Assembly (NCBI GenBank): GCA_025455065.1
Contig: JALONG010000029.1
Coordinates: forward strand, 1 to 54,091
Length of the DNA: 54,091 nt
Direction of reading: 5' to 3'
DNA from: Candidatus Kapaibacterium sp.
Lineage (GTDB): Bacteria > Bacteroidota > Ignavibacteria > Kapaibacteriales > UBA4661
Under the pieces are notes generated by a model. It worked only from the letters and a program-made list of their open reading frames with translations, was not told where the DNA came from and ran no database searches. Shown here one piece after another: positions 44,830-51,653 of the stretch. Both the position numbers and the translations under genes were made by a program. Every line of letters begins with the position of its first letter. Positions within the stretch are counted from its first letter, which is position 1.

Positions 44830-45129
44830 ACTGTTTCTCCGTTCTTGGAATGAGTAAAGACCAATATACTCGACCTTTATTTTCTGTCCAACTTTGGGGG
44901 GGGGGGGGCCGTACAGGTTTCAGGCAAACAAAACCTCCAATCTTCTGGGGCAACTCCTTTTCTCAACATCCTCGCAGAGCCGCTTCCAGCATGATGTGAA
45001 CTGTCAAAACTACTGTAAGCCTCATATTTTCAAGCAATACTGTCAAGACACGACTAGAAAAATTTGCATCAGGCAAAAATTTTTTGCATCTTGCTAGACC
45101 ATGATGACAACACGTAATTTTCTTTTGCA

Positions 45130-45198
45130 ATGAACAACGCATACACACATAGCTGGCTTTGGTGGTGGCACTTCTCGCATTCCCGTTGGGCGGCGTAG
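45130..45198 (+). CDS. trpL: trp operon leader peptide
   Basis: A 22-residue open frame, MNNAYTHSWLWWWHFSHSRW followed by AA and TAG, carries five Trp codons (TGG), three in a row. It lies 137 bases before trpE and just before an intrinsic terminator. Trp shortage would stall the ribosome on the Trp codons and leave the following RNA free to form an antiterminator. It is too short for usual gene finders. The dense Trp content and its position make chance unlikely. Confidence 0.88.
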   Translation: MNNAYTHSWLWWWHFSHSRWAA

Positions 45199-45295
45199 CG
45201 CTTTTTTACCCATGCAGCTATCACATTTCAAGTTTTTGATACAATGATGAGCAACAACTAGCAAAGCCTACTGCCCAATGCAGTGGGCTTTTTTT
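45187..45295 (+). promoter_or_regulatory. trp attenuator (antiterminator strand and terminator)
   Basis: The terminator is a 10-bp stem (AGCCTACTGC / GCAGTGGGCT, one T-G pair, 45265-45289) followed by seven T (45289-45295). The end of the leader frame (GGGCGGCGTAGCGCT, about 45188-45202) can pair in part with the 5' arm AGCCTACTGCCC, an antiterminator. A ribosome that finishes the leader peptide would cover this strand and let the terminator form. One that stalls at the Trp codons would not. Confidence 0.8.
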
Positions 45296-45335
45296 ATGAC
45301 AACAACTGTGGAAACAACAAGAACATACTAACATT

Positions 45336-46769
45336 ATGAACCATACAACACGCCTACAAACCCGCTTCAAAACTGTGCTTGCGGATACCTACACACCCGT
45401 CAGTATCTATTTGCAAGTACGCGACATCTTCCCGAATACGATTCTGCTTGAAAGTTCGGACTATCACGGCAACGACAATAGCTGTTCGTATATTTGCTGT
45501 AAACCGATTGCCGGGTTTGTCGTTGAAAATGATGAAATCAGTGTTCGGTTGCCCAATGGTAAACATGAACAACGGACAATCGAACGGTACAACCAAGTTT
45601 TTGAATCTCTTCGTGAGTTTTTACGAGGCTTTCAGCCTGACAATGCTGCTACACATTTTCCGCACTTCGCTTACAACGGCGTGTTTGGGTATATCACCTA
45701 CGATGCCGTTCAGTACTGTGAAGATATTACGCTGACTCAAGGCAGCGAGGAAGAGCGCCGCATCCCGCTTATGCAGTTTCATCTGTATCAATACGTGATA
45801 GCGATGAATCATTTCACCAACGAACTTTCGATTATCGAACACGTCCCGGAAGTCAGTATTTACGCGGACTCCGGGGATTCTGTGGAAACGATTGCGTCGC
45901 TCATTGGGAAAAAGACCTTTGCCGGCTACCGTTTTGAGGCTTCCAACGAGGAAACATCGAACTTTTCGGATGAAGAATTTATCGAAACATTACTCAAAAT
46001 AAAGAAGCACATTTTTCGTGGTGATGTCTTTCAAATCGTGCCTTCACGCCGTTTTCAGCGCTTTTTCAAAGGTGATGATTTTAATGTTTATCGTGCGCTG
46101 CGCAGCGTAAATCCTTCGCCGTATCTTTTTTACTTTGACTACGGTTCTATGCGGCTTTTCGGCTCTTCGCCGGAAGCGCAAATTATCATCAAAGGCAATC
46201 ACGCGGAAATTCACCCGATTGCAGGAACATTTCGCCGCACCGGTCACGATGCCACCGATGCTGAACGCGCAGCCGCATTGCAACAAGACCCCAAGGAAAA
46301 TGCCGAACACGTGATGCTGGTGGACTTAGCGCGAAACGACCTCAGCCGCCATTGTTCGGGTGTGAAGGTGGATGTGTATAAGGAAATTCAGTATTATTCT
46401 CACGTCATTCATCTCGTCTCGAAAGTAAGCGGCACACTGCGCGAAAATCAAGATTCTCTCAGCATCGTAGCCGATACCTTTCCCGCAGGAACACTTTCCG
46501 GCGCTCCGAAATATATGGCAATGACGCTGATAGACCGCTATGAGCGCGGTGCGCGAGGATTTTACGGAGGTGGTGTAGGGTTTATTGATTTTAACGGCGA
46601 CGTAAATCTCGCCATTATGATTCGCTCCATGATGAGCAAAAATAATACCCTGACCTATCAAGCCGGTATGGGCTTGGTTGCTGCTTCCGAACCGGAAAGT
46701 GAATTGCAGGAAGTCAATAACAAACTGGGCGCGTTGCGCAAGGCAATCGCTTTTGCACAAAATTTGTGA
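45336..46769 (+). CDS. trpE: anthranilate synthase component I
   Basis: 477 residues. With TrpG it converts chorismate and glutamine to anthranilate. The chorismate-binding domain shows FRGDVFQIVPSRRFQRFF, GSSPEAQIIIKG, HPIAGTFRRTGHDATDAERA, LVDLARNDLSRHCSGVKV, FPAGTLSGAPKYMAMTLIDR and GFIDFNGDVNLAIMIRSM. The N-terminal LLESSDYHG motif fits the tryptophan feedback site. It follows the leader peptide and attenuator and is 46 bases from trpG, so it should be controlled by attenuation plus feedback inhibition. Confidence 0.97.
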   Translation: MNHTTRLQTRFKTVLADTYTPVSIYLQVRDIFPNTILLESSDYHGNDNSCSYICCKPIAGFVVENDEISVRLPNGKHEQRTIERYNQVFESLREFLRGFQPDNAATHFPHFAYNGVFGYITYDAVQYCEDITLTQGSEEERRIPLMQFHLYQYVIAMNHFTNELSIIEHVPEVSIYADSGDSVETIASLIGKKTFAGYRFEASNEETSNFSDEEFIETLLKIKKHIFRGDVFQIVPSRRFQRFFKGDDFNVYRALRSVNPSPYLFYFDYGSMRLFGSSPEAQIIIKGNHAEIHPIAGTFRRTGHDATDAERAAALQQDPKENAEHVMLVDLARNDLSRHCSGVKVDVYKEIQYYSHVIHLVSKVSGTLRENQDSLSIVADTFPAGTLSGAPKYMAMTLIDRYERGARGFYGGGVGFIDFNGDVNLAIMIRSMMSKNNTLTYQAGMGLVAASEPESELQEVNNKLGALRKAIAFAQNL

Positions 46770-46815
46770 AGTTTTCCTAACCCGTAACCTGAAACCAACA
46801 ACCTTACTCTCAACA

Positions 46816-47379
46816 ATGAACATCCTTTTACTTGACAATTACGATTCCTTTACCTACAACGTTGCACATCTTATTCGTGAACTTGGCTTTGCGGTAGAGG
46901 TGATTCGCAACGACAAAATCACGCTTGACGACGTGCAAAACTATGATAAAATCGTCCTTTCGCCCGGTCCCGGTATTCCCGAAGAAGCAGGAATAATGCC
47001 GGATCTCATCAAACGGTATGCTTCTGAAAAGCCGATATTCGGTGTGTGTCTGGGGCATCAAGCCATTGGTGAAGCGTTTGGGGGACGCTTGCAAAATTTG
47101 TCCCGTGTTTTTCACGGCTTGGCAACCAAAGCGCGTGTTACCGTGCCGGATGTGCTGTTCGAGGGATTGCCGAAAGAATTAACCGTTGGGCGGTATCATT
47201 CATGGGTTGTCGCGGAGCAGGATTTTCCTGCTGACCTCGAAATAACGGCAATGGATGAAGAAGGGCAGATAATGGCGCTTCGCCACCGCGCTTACAACGT
47301 GCGTGGAGTGCAGTTTCACCCTGAATCTGTCTTGACGGAACAAGGTGCGGTTATTATGAAAAATTGGTTGAATAGTTAA
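46816..47379 (+). CDS. trpG: anthranilate synthase component II (glutamine amidotransferase)
   Basis: 187 residues from ATG 46816. A class I amidotransferase: LLLDNYDSFTYNVAHLIREL, VLSPGPGIPEEAG, the nucleophile Cys78 in FGVCLGHQAIGEAFGG, and the HPE motif in VQFHPESVLTEQG. It supplies ammonia to TrpE. A longer in-frame start inside trpE is possible but not family-like. The gene is followed by about 490 bases of repeats that separate it from the HAD and trpD genes. Confidence 0.96.
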   Translation: MNILLLDNYDSFTYNVAHLIRELGFAVEVIRNDKITLDDVQNYDKIVLSPGPGIPEEAGIMPDLIKRYASEKPIFGVCLGHQAIGEAFGGRLQNLSRVFHGLATKARVTVPDVLFEGLPKELTVGRYHSWVVAEQDFPADLEITAMDEEGQIMALRHRAYNVRGVQFHPESVLTEQGAVIMKNWLNS

Positions 47380-47418
47380 AATTCTCTGCTGTAATCACGT
47401 AGTGCTGTGTCTGCTTAA

Positions 47419-47542
47419 TTTTTGTATCTTCCGGCTGCCGGCTGAGGAGTGGAAGTGCGGTGCTGGCTGTCGGATTTTTGACGCGAATCCGACAGCCCGC
47501 CCACGTAAGAACGTGGAAGCGGACAGCCGGAAGGTATAAAAA
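47419..47542. repeat. palindromic element after trpG
   Basis: Ends are 19-base inverted repeats (TTTTTGTATCTTCCGGCTG against the complement of CAGCCGGAAGGTATAAAAA). Inside lie an 11-bp perfect stem (GCTGTCGGATT/AATCCGACAGC, 47466-47496) and a 6-bp stem (CCACGT/ACGTGG). It could terminate trpG transcription or be a non-autonomous element. No target duplication was identified. Confidence 0.7.
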
Positions 47543-47573
47543 CTAAATAAACACAGCAGTAGTAACATTTTTC

Positions 47574-47861
47574 GTAACTATTTAGTTTAGCTCTTCGACG
47601 CAGATTATCATGATTAAACTGATTGCGCTGATTTTGAGCGGCTTTTGAGATGGTTTTCGGATTGTCGTTCATATTAAAACAATCATGAAAATCTGTTGAA
47701 TCATGAAAATCTGCGTCAAAATTTTATGACCTATAGGACTTTCGCAAAACCATACTTTTGAGGCAAGGGGTTGAAACCCCTTGTTGCGTAAATCATTGTT
47801 TAACAAGGGGCTTTAGCCCCTTGCAACTTGCTTTTGCGAAAGTTCTAACCTAAACAGTTAC
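47574..47861. repeat. family A element, copy 2, interrupted by family B
   Basis: Inverted relative to 16960-17123 and nearly identical to it once the inner insertion is removed (169 against 164 bases). It is flanked by an exact 8-bp target duplication CATTTTTC (47566-47573 and 47862-47869). A family B element is nested at 47734-47847. Confidence 0.9.
47734..47847. repeat. family B element nested in family A
   Basis: 114 bases with 16-base ends TAGGACTTTCGCAAAA and TTTTGCGAAAGTTCTA (one mismatch). It is flanked by the 5-bp duplication ACCTA (47729-47733 and 47848-47852). The uninterrupted family A copy at 16960 has a single ACCTA (as TAGGT), which is the empty site. The interior carries two perfect or near-perfect hairpins (CAAGGGGTT/AACCCCTTG and CAAGGGGCT/AGCCCCTTG). 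Confidence 0.92.
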
Positions 47862-47890
47862 CATTTTTCTTGAATAATTCTCTACTACAA

Positions 47891-48700
47891 ATGAAATCAC
47901 ATGCAATCAAACTTATTGTCTCCGATGTTGATGGGACATTTTTGCCCAAAAGCCGCATCATTACGGACGCTACACGAAAGGCGCTTGCCGCACTCCATGA
48001 GTGCGGTATTCTCGTTGTGTTGGCGAGTTCTCGCCCACCGCGAGGCATGGTGCATATCCTTGAGAATGCAGGGATGATGCGGACTCCAACGCCCTTTATC
48101 AGCATGAACGGCGCAATAATTTCCCGCACCGATAAAACTGTTCTCCACAGTGCGATGCTTGATGCAGCAACCATTCAAGCGGTGTACAACCTTGTTCACG
48201 ATACAGGTGTAAATTTCATGCTGTTGGATGAAAAGGGGTGGTGGAGTTCGGGCAATGATGATTTGGTCAGGCGTGAAGCGGCTTCGCTGAGGTTTGAACC
48301 GATTCTTGACGGCTTGCATGAGCGGATGAAATTTTCGGTGAACAAAATTACGTTGCTTGGCAAGCCCGAACACAGTGCCGAAGCGAAACGCCGTATTGAT
48401 GCGCATTTGGGCAATGCCGTTTCTGCTTCAAGTCCTGCTAATCCGAAGTTTATTGACATTACCGCTCCAAATGTCCACAAAGGCACGGCTGTGGTGGGTT
48501 TGGCAACAATGCTTGGCATTAAGAGTGAGGAAATATGCGCCATTGGCGATGGTGAGAATGACGTGGAAATGTTTCGTGTGGCAGGCATGAGCATCGCAAT
48601 GGGACACGCTGACGAAAAAGTTCGCAATGCCGCATCACATCTTACTTCTTCGCACGAAGAAGACGGCTGGGCAAAAGCAATGATGGACTATATTTTGTAA
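47891..48700 (+). CDS. HAD superfamily Cof-type phosphatase
   Basis: 269 residues from ATG 47891. Motif I VSDVDGTFLP (nucleophile Asp), motif II LASSRPP, motif III Lys within the KGTAVVGLATMLGI segment, and motif IV GDGENDVEMF. The cap is of the large C2 (Cof/YbiV) type (FISMNGAIISR start). Likely a sugar-phosphate or nucleotide phosphatase in the cytosol, substrate unknown. It lies between trpG and trpD, 91 bases before trpD, but no link to tryptophan synthesis is shown. It starts 43 bases after the family B element ends. Confidence 0.92.
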   Translation: MKSHAIKLIVSDVDGTFLPKSRIITDATRKALAALHECGILVVLASSRPPRGMVHILENAGMMRTPTPFISMNGAIISRTDKTVLHSAMLDAATIQAVYNLVHDTGVNFMLLDEKGWWSSGNDDLVRREAASLRFEPILDGLHERMKFSVNKITLLGKPEHSAEAKRRIDAHLGNAVSASSPANPKFIDITAPNVHKGTAVVGLATMLGIKSEEICAIGDGENDVEMFRVAGMSIAMGHADEKVRNAASHLTSSHEEDGWAKAMMDYIL

Positions 48701-48746
48701 ATTATTCCCCAAAATTGCCTCCAAGCCTTCATAAAACCTATACCCC

Positions 48747-48781
48747 ATAACCTAAGACCTCTAACCACAGACCTAAAACCA
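48747..48781 (+). repeat. degenerate heptamers before trpD
   Basis: Five 7-base units (ATAACCT, AAGACCT, CTAACCA, CAGACCT, AAAACCA) fill the spacer upstream of trpD. A shorter similar run (CTAACCC, GTAACCT, GAAACCA, ACAACCT) lies at about 46777-46804 before trpG. Confidence 0.5.
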
Positions 48782-48791
48782 ACTCTTCCAG

Positions 48792-49787
48792 ATGAAAGAA
48801 ATTTTACAACATCTTTTCGACCACAAAACCCTCACAAAGCATGAAGCAAAGGCAGTTTTGACTGATATTGCTGCGGGAAAATACAGCGAAGCACATATAA
48901 CCTCGTTTTTAACGGTGTTTATGATGCGCAGTATCACCGTCGAGGAATTAAGCGGCTTCCGAGAAGCACTCCTAGAATTGTGTCATCGGGTGGATTTGGG
49001 CGGGCTGCCGACGATTGATATGTGCGGCACGGGTGGTGACGGCAAAGATACGTTTAACATCTCGACAACGGCAATGTTTGTCGCTGCGGGAGCGGGTGTG
49101 AAGATTGCAAAGCATGGTAATTACGGCGTTTCGTCGGTGTCGGGTTCGTCGAATGTGCTGCAGTGCTTGGGGTATTCGTTTACTAATGATGTTGATACTC
49201 TGCGGCGCTCCATAGAACAATCGGGTGTTTGTTTTATGCACGCTCCTTTGTTTCATCCGGCAATGAAGGCGGTTGCGCCTATTCGTCAGGCGCTTGGGAT
49301 GCGGACGTTTTTTAATATGCTCGGTCCGCTTGTTAATCCTGCCTTTCCGCCGTTTCAGATGACAGGTGTATTTAGCATGGAACTTGCCCGAATTTACGGG
49401 TATCTACTCCAAAATGATGCCGCAAAACAAGGCTACATCGTCCTTCGCTCCTTGGACGGTTATGATGAAATTTCTCTCACCGGAAATTTCAAACTCATTT
49501 CTCGCGGCGCAGAAGAACTTTCAGAGCCGTCAAACCTTGGCTTGGAGCGCCTTCGGGCGGAAGATTTGCGTGGCGGTAAAACTCCGGAAGAAAGCGCACA
49601 GATTTTTTTGCGTATTTTGGAAGGGCAAGGAACATCGGCACAAAACGCTGTTGTTGCTGCGAATGCGGGGCTTGCGATTCATTGCGTTCTGCCGCACATC
49701 ACCAAGCACGATGCCGTTGCAATGGCGCGTGAATCATTGGCTTCCGGCAAGGCTCTGGCTTCATTTCGTGCGTTTATGCAGGATTAA
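48792..49787 (+). CDS. trpD: anthranilate phosphoribosyltransferase
   Basis: 331 residues. It joins anthranilate and PRPP to give phosphoribosyl-anthranilate. Key motifs: DMCGTGGDGKDTFNISTTAM (PRPP binding), KIAKHGNYGVSSVSGSSNVL, and FHPAMKAVAPIRQALGMRTF, then FNMLGPLVNPA. It is third of the trp genes here. trpC, trpF, trpB and trpA are not in the window. The next gene encodes an unrelated membrane protein, so the trp locus appears split. Confidence 0.97.
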   Translation: MKEILQHLFDHKTLTKHEAKAVLTDIAAGKYSEAHITSFLTVFMMRSITVEELSGFREALLELCHRVDLGGLPTIDMCGTGGDGKDTFNISTTAMFVAAGAGVKIAKHGNYGVSSVSGSSNVLQCLGYSFTNDVDTLRRSIEQSGVCFMHAPLFHPAMKAVAPIRQALGMRTFFNMLGPLVNPAFPPFQMTGVFSMELARIYGYLLQNDAAKQGYIVLRSLDGYDEISLTGNFKLISRGAEELSEPSNLGLERLRAEDLRGGKTPEESAQIFLRILEGQGTSAQNAVVAANAGLAIHCVLPHITKHDAVAMARESLASGKALASFRAFMQD

Positions 49788-49846
49788 CAAAAATCGAGAA
49801 AAATCACAGTTGTATTTTTTTCCAAGCAACACCATAGTTTACCGTT

Positions 49847-51535
49847 ATGAGCAAGAAACATTCTTCAAGCAATTCCACTGCAAACAGTACGTCCAAAACA
49901 AAACAACGAAATGCAGAACCAAGGAAAGTGGCTTGGTATCTGCTACTGATGCCTCTTCTGGTTTTGGTGTACGGCTTGGCATATTTTCACAAAGGAGAAG
50001 TTTTGGCGCTCAATTATGGCGGCGGCTGGGACGGTACATCGTATGTGTACTTGGCTGCTGCCCCGCCGAATGAGGTAAAAACCGATGCGTACCGCTCACA
50101 GCGTATATTGCCGACGCTTGTGGTCAGAGCCGGTGCGGAGATTGTCCAACGCTACGTTTCCGACCCAAATGTTCTTTTCGGTGACCTGTTTTATCGCTGG
50201 TTTTACGGGAGTAAGGCAGAATATGATAAAAAACCGAACCCTAGTCTTGCAGTTGAAGCAATTGTGGTGTATTTCTTTATGTGGTATTCGCTGGGCGTTT
50301 TGGTATTGTGTGGACTACTGTGGGCGGGAATTGCTTTCGCAGCGCAATTATCGTTTGCAGCGCGTTGGCTTGGTTTTATCGGCATTATGGGGAATTTTGC
50401 CGTGATGAAAATGACGCTGTTTTATCCTACACTGACCGACCTAACCGCGCTTTTCCTCGGCTTATTGGCGCTTTTCGGTTATGTTGCAAAATACCAGTGG
50501 ATTGTTCTTCCGGCGGCATTAGGTGGGCTTTTGACGTGGCCTACTGCATTCCCGCTAGCGGCAATATTGTTCCTTTTTCCCCTTACAACTTTGCCCGGCG
50601 CTCAATCTTCAACGGCAAAAGAGTATCGGAAAGAGGAGGCTTTTTTCACGCAAAGCCGCGTTATTGCTATTGTTGTGGCAGTTCTTGTTGGTATGCTGAC
50701 AGCGTATTTCCTATTGTTTCAAAAACTACGCTTCCCCGGTGTCGAAGAATCGCAAGGTTTTATAGCCATTGTCGGCATCATATTCCAAATGGTGTATGTC
50801 GTGTTTAGTGTTGAAGGGCTTTTTCGTGTCATGCAAGAAGAGCAGATTGTATCACGGATTCAAGTGTATTACCGCCAATCATCGGTGTATCTTCCCATTG
50901 TTATCCGAGTGTGTATGCTTGTTGCCATCTGGGGATTAGGGTGGTATTTGCGTCAGGGCTACATCAACAATGCAGCACCTGTGCCACTCAATACCGAAAT
51001 TTTTCTTGCCGGAAGTTTCTCCGTGAGTGTATCGAAGCCGCTATTGAACATTGTTGCTACGTGCGCGTATTTCGGACCAATTATTGCGCTCTTCTTGGTG
51101 CTGTATATTCCTATTTTGCGTACTATCGGCAAATTTGGGTTGGGTCTACCTATACTTGTTGTCGGTACGGTTTTTCTTGCAAGCATTATGACCGAATCGC
51201 GCCAACTTATCAACCTCTTTCCCTGCCTTGTTTTTGCTGTTGCCGTAACGATTGACCGCACGTTCAAACGCTCTACCGTCGGAATGACATTACTGCTCAC
51301 CACTACTGGTGTCATCGGTATTCTTGGCTCTAAAATTTGGCTGCCGCTCAATTTTCCGGGGCTGCAAGAATTTGTGATGAAAGGCGGTTCATACACAGAA
51401 TTTCCCATGCAACGCTATTTTATGAGTCACGGTCCGTGGATGACATGGGAAAGCTATTGGTGGCAAGCACCGATTGTTACAGCAGTAGTTCTTCTTCTTG
51501 CCTTTGTACTGCGATATATCCGCAAAAGCTCATAA
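49847..51535 (+). CDS. polytopic membrane protein of unknown function
   Basis: 562 residues. A hydrophilic Ser/Asn/Lys N-terminus is followed by roughly ten or more membrane helices (VAWYLLLMPLLVLVYGLAYF, LGVLVLCGLLWAGIAFAAQL, WIVLPAALGGLLTWPTAF, TAVVLLLAFVLRYI). After the first helix comes a periplasmic loop with YGGGWDGTSYVYLAAAPP and YRSQRILPTLVV. The Asp-bearing first loop and the overall plan recall GT-C-like or DUF2029-like membrane glycosyltransferases, but no family was recognised. It starts 59 bases after trpD. Confidence 0.65.
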   Translation: MSKKHSSSNSTANSTSKTKQRNAEPRKVAWYLLLMPLLVLVYGLAYFHKGEVLALNYGGGWDGTSYVYLAAAPPNEVKTDAYRSQRILPTLVVRAGAEIVQRYVSDPNVLFGDLFYRWFYGSKAEYDKKPNPSLAVEAIVVYFFMWYSLGVLVLCGLLWAGIAFAAQLSFAARWLGFIGIMGNFAVMKMTLFYPTLTDLTALFLGLLALFGYVAKYQWIVLPAALGGLLTWPTAFPLAAILFLFPLTTLPGAQSSTAKEYRKEEAFFTQSRVIAIVVAVLVGMLTAYFLLFQKLRFPGVEESQGFIAIVGIIFQMVYVVFSVEGLFRVMQEEQIVSRIQVYYRQSSVYLPIVIRVCMLVAIWGLGWYLRQGYINNAAPVPLNTEIFLAGSFSVSVSKPLLNIVATCAYFGPIIALFLVLYIPILRTIGKFGLGLPILVVGTVFLASIMTESRQLINLFPCLVFAVAVTIDRTFKRSTVGMTLLLTTTGVIGILGSKIWLPLNFPGLQEFVMKGGSYTEFPMQRYFMSHGPWMTWESYWWQAPIVTAVVLLLAFVLRYIRKSS

Positions 51536-51653
51536 ATACTCAGTCTTTCAGTGTCGTTTTTTCTCTCATGCCCCACACGCAACCTTTTTCCATGCTCTTC
51601 GTCTAAAATATACAGCATAATGCCTTGATTTGCGTTCAACCAACGGAAAAAGT

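Larger units (their letters stand above)
44442..44915 (-). mobile_element. internally deleted IS3-family remnant
   Basis: Both ends survive as inverted repeats: TGAACTGCCCCCC with AATCTGGACA at the left (44442-44466) and TGTCCAACTTTGGGG with GCCGTACA at the right (44886-44915). Inside is only the start of orfA on the minus strand. orfB is gone. A family C element is inserted at 44477-44670. The right end contains a run of 13 G (44897-44909), which may be miscounted in the assembly. Confidence 0.75.

Noticed and set aside
44702-44953. 83-codon minus-strand open frame in the IS3 remnant
   Set aside because: The true OrfA fragment is in another frame (44829-44695); this frame is a shadow that also runs through the G tract.
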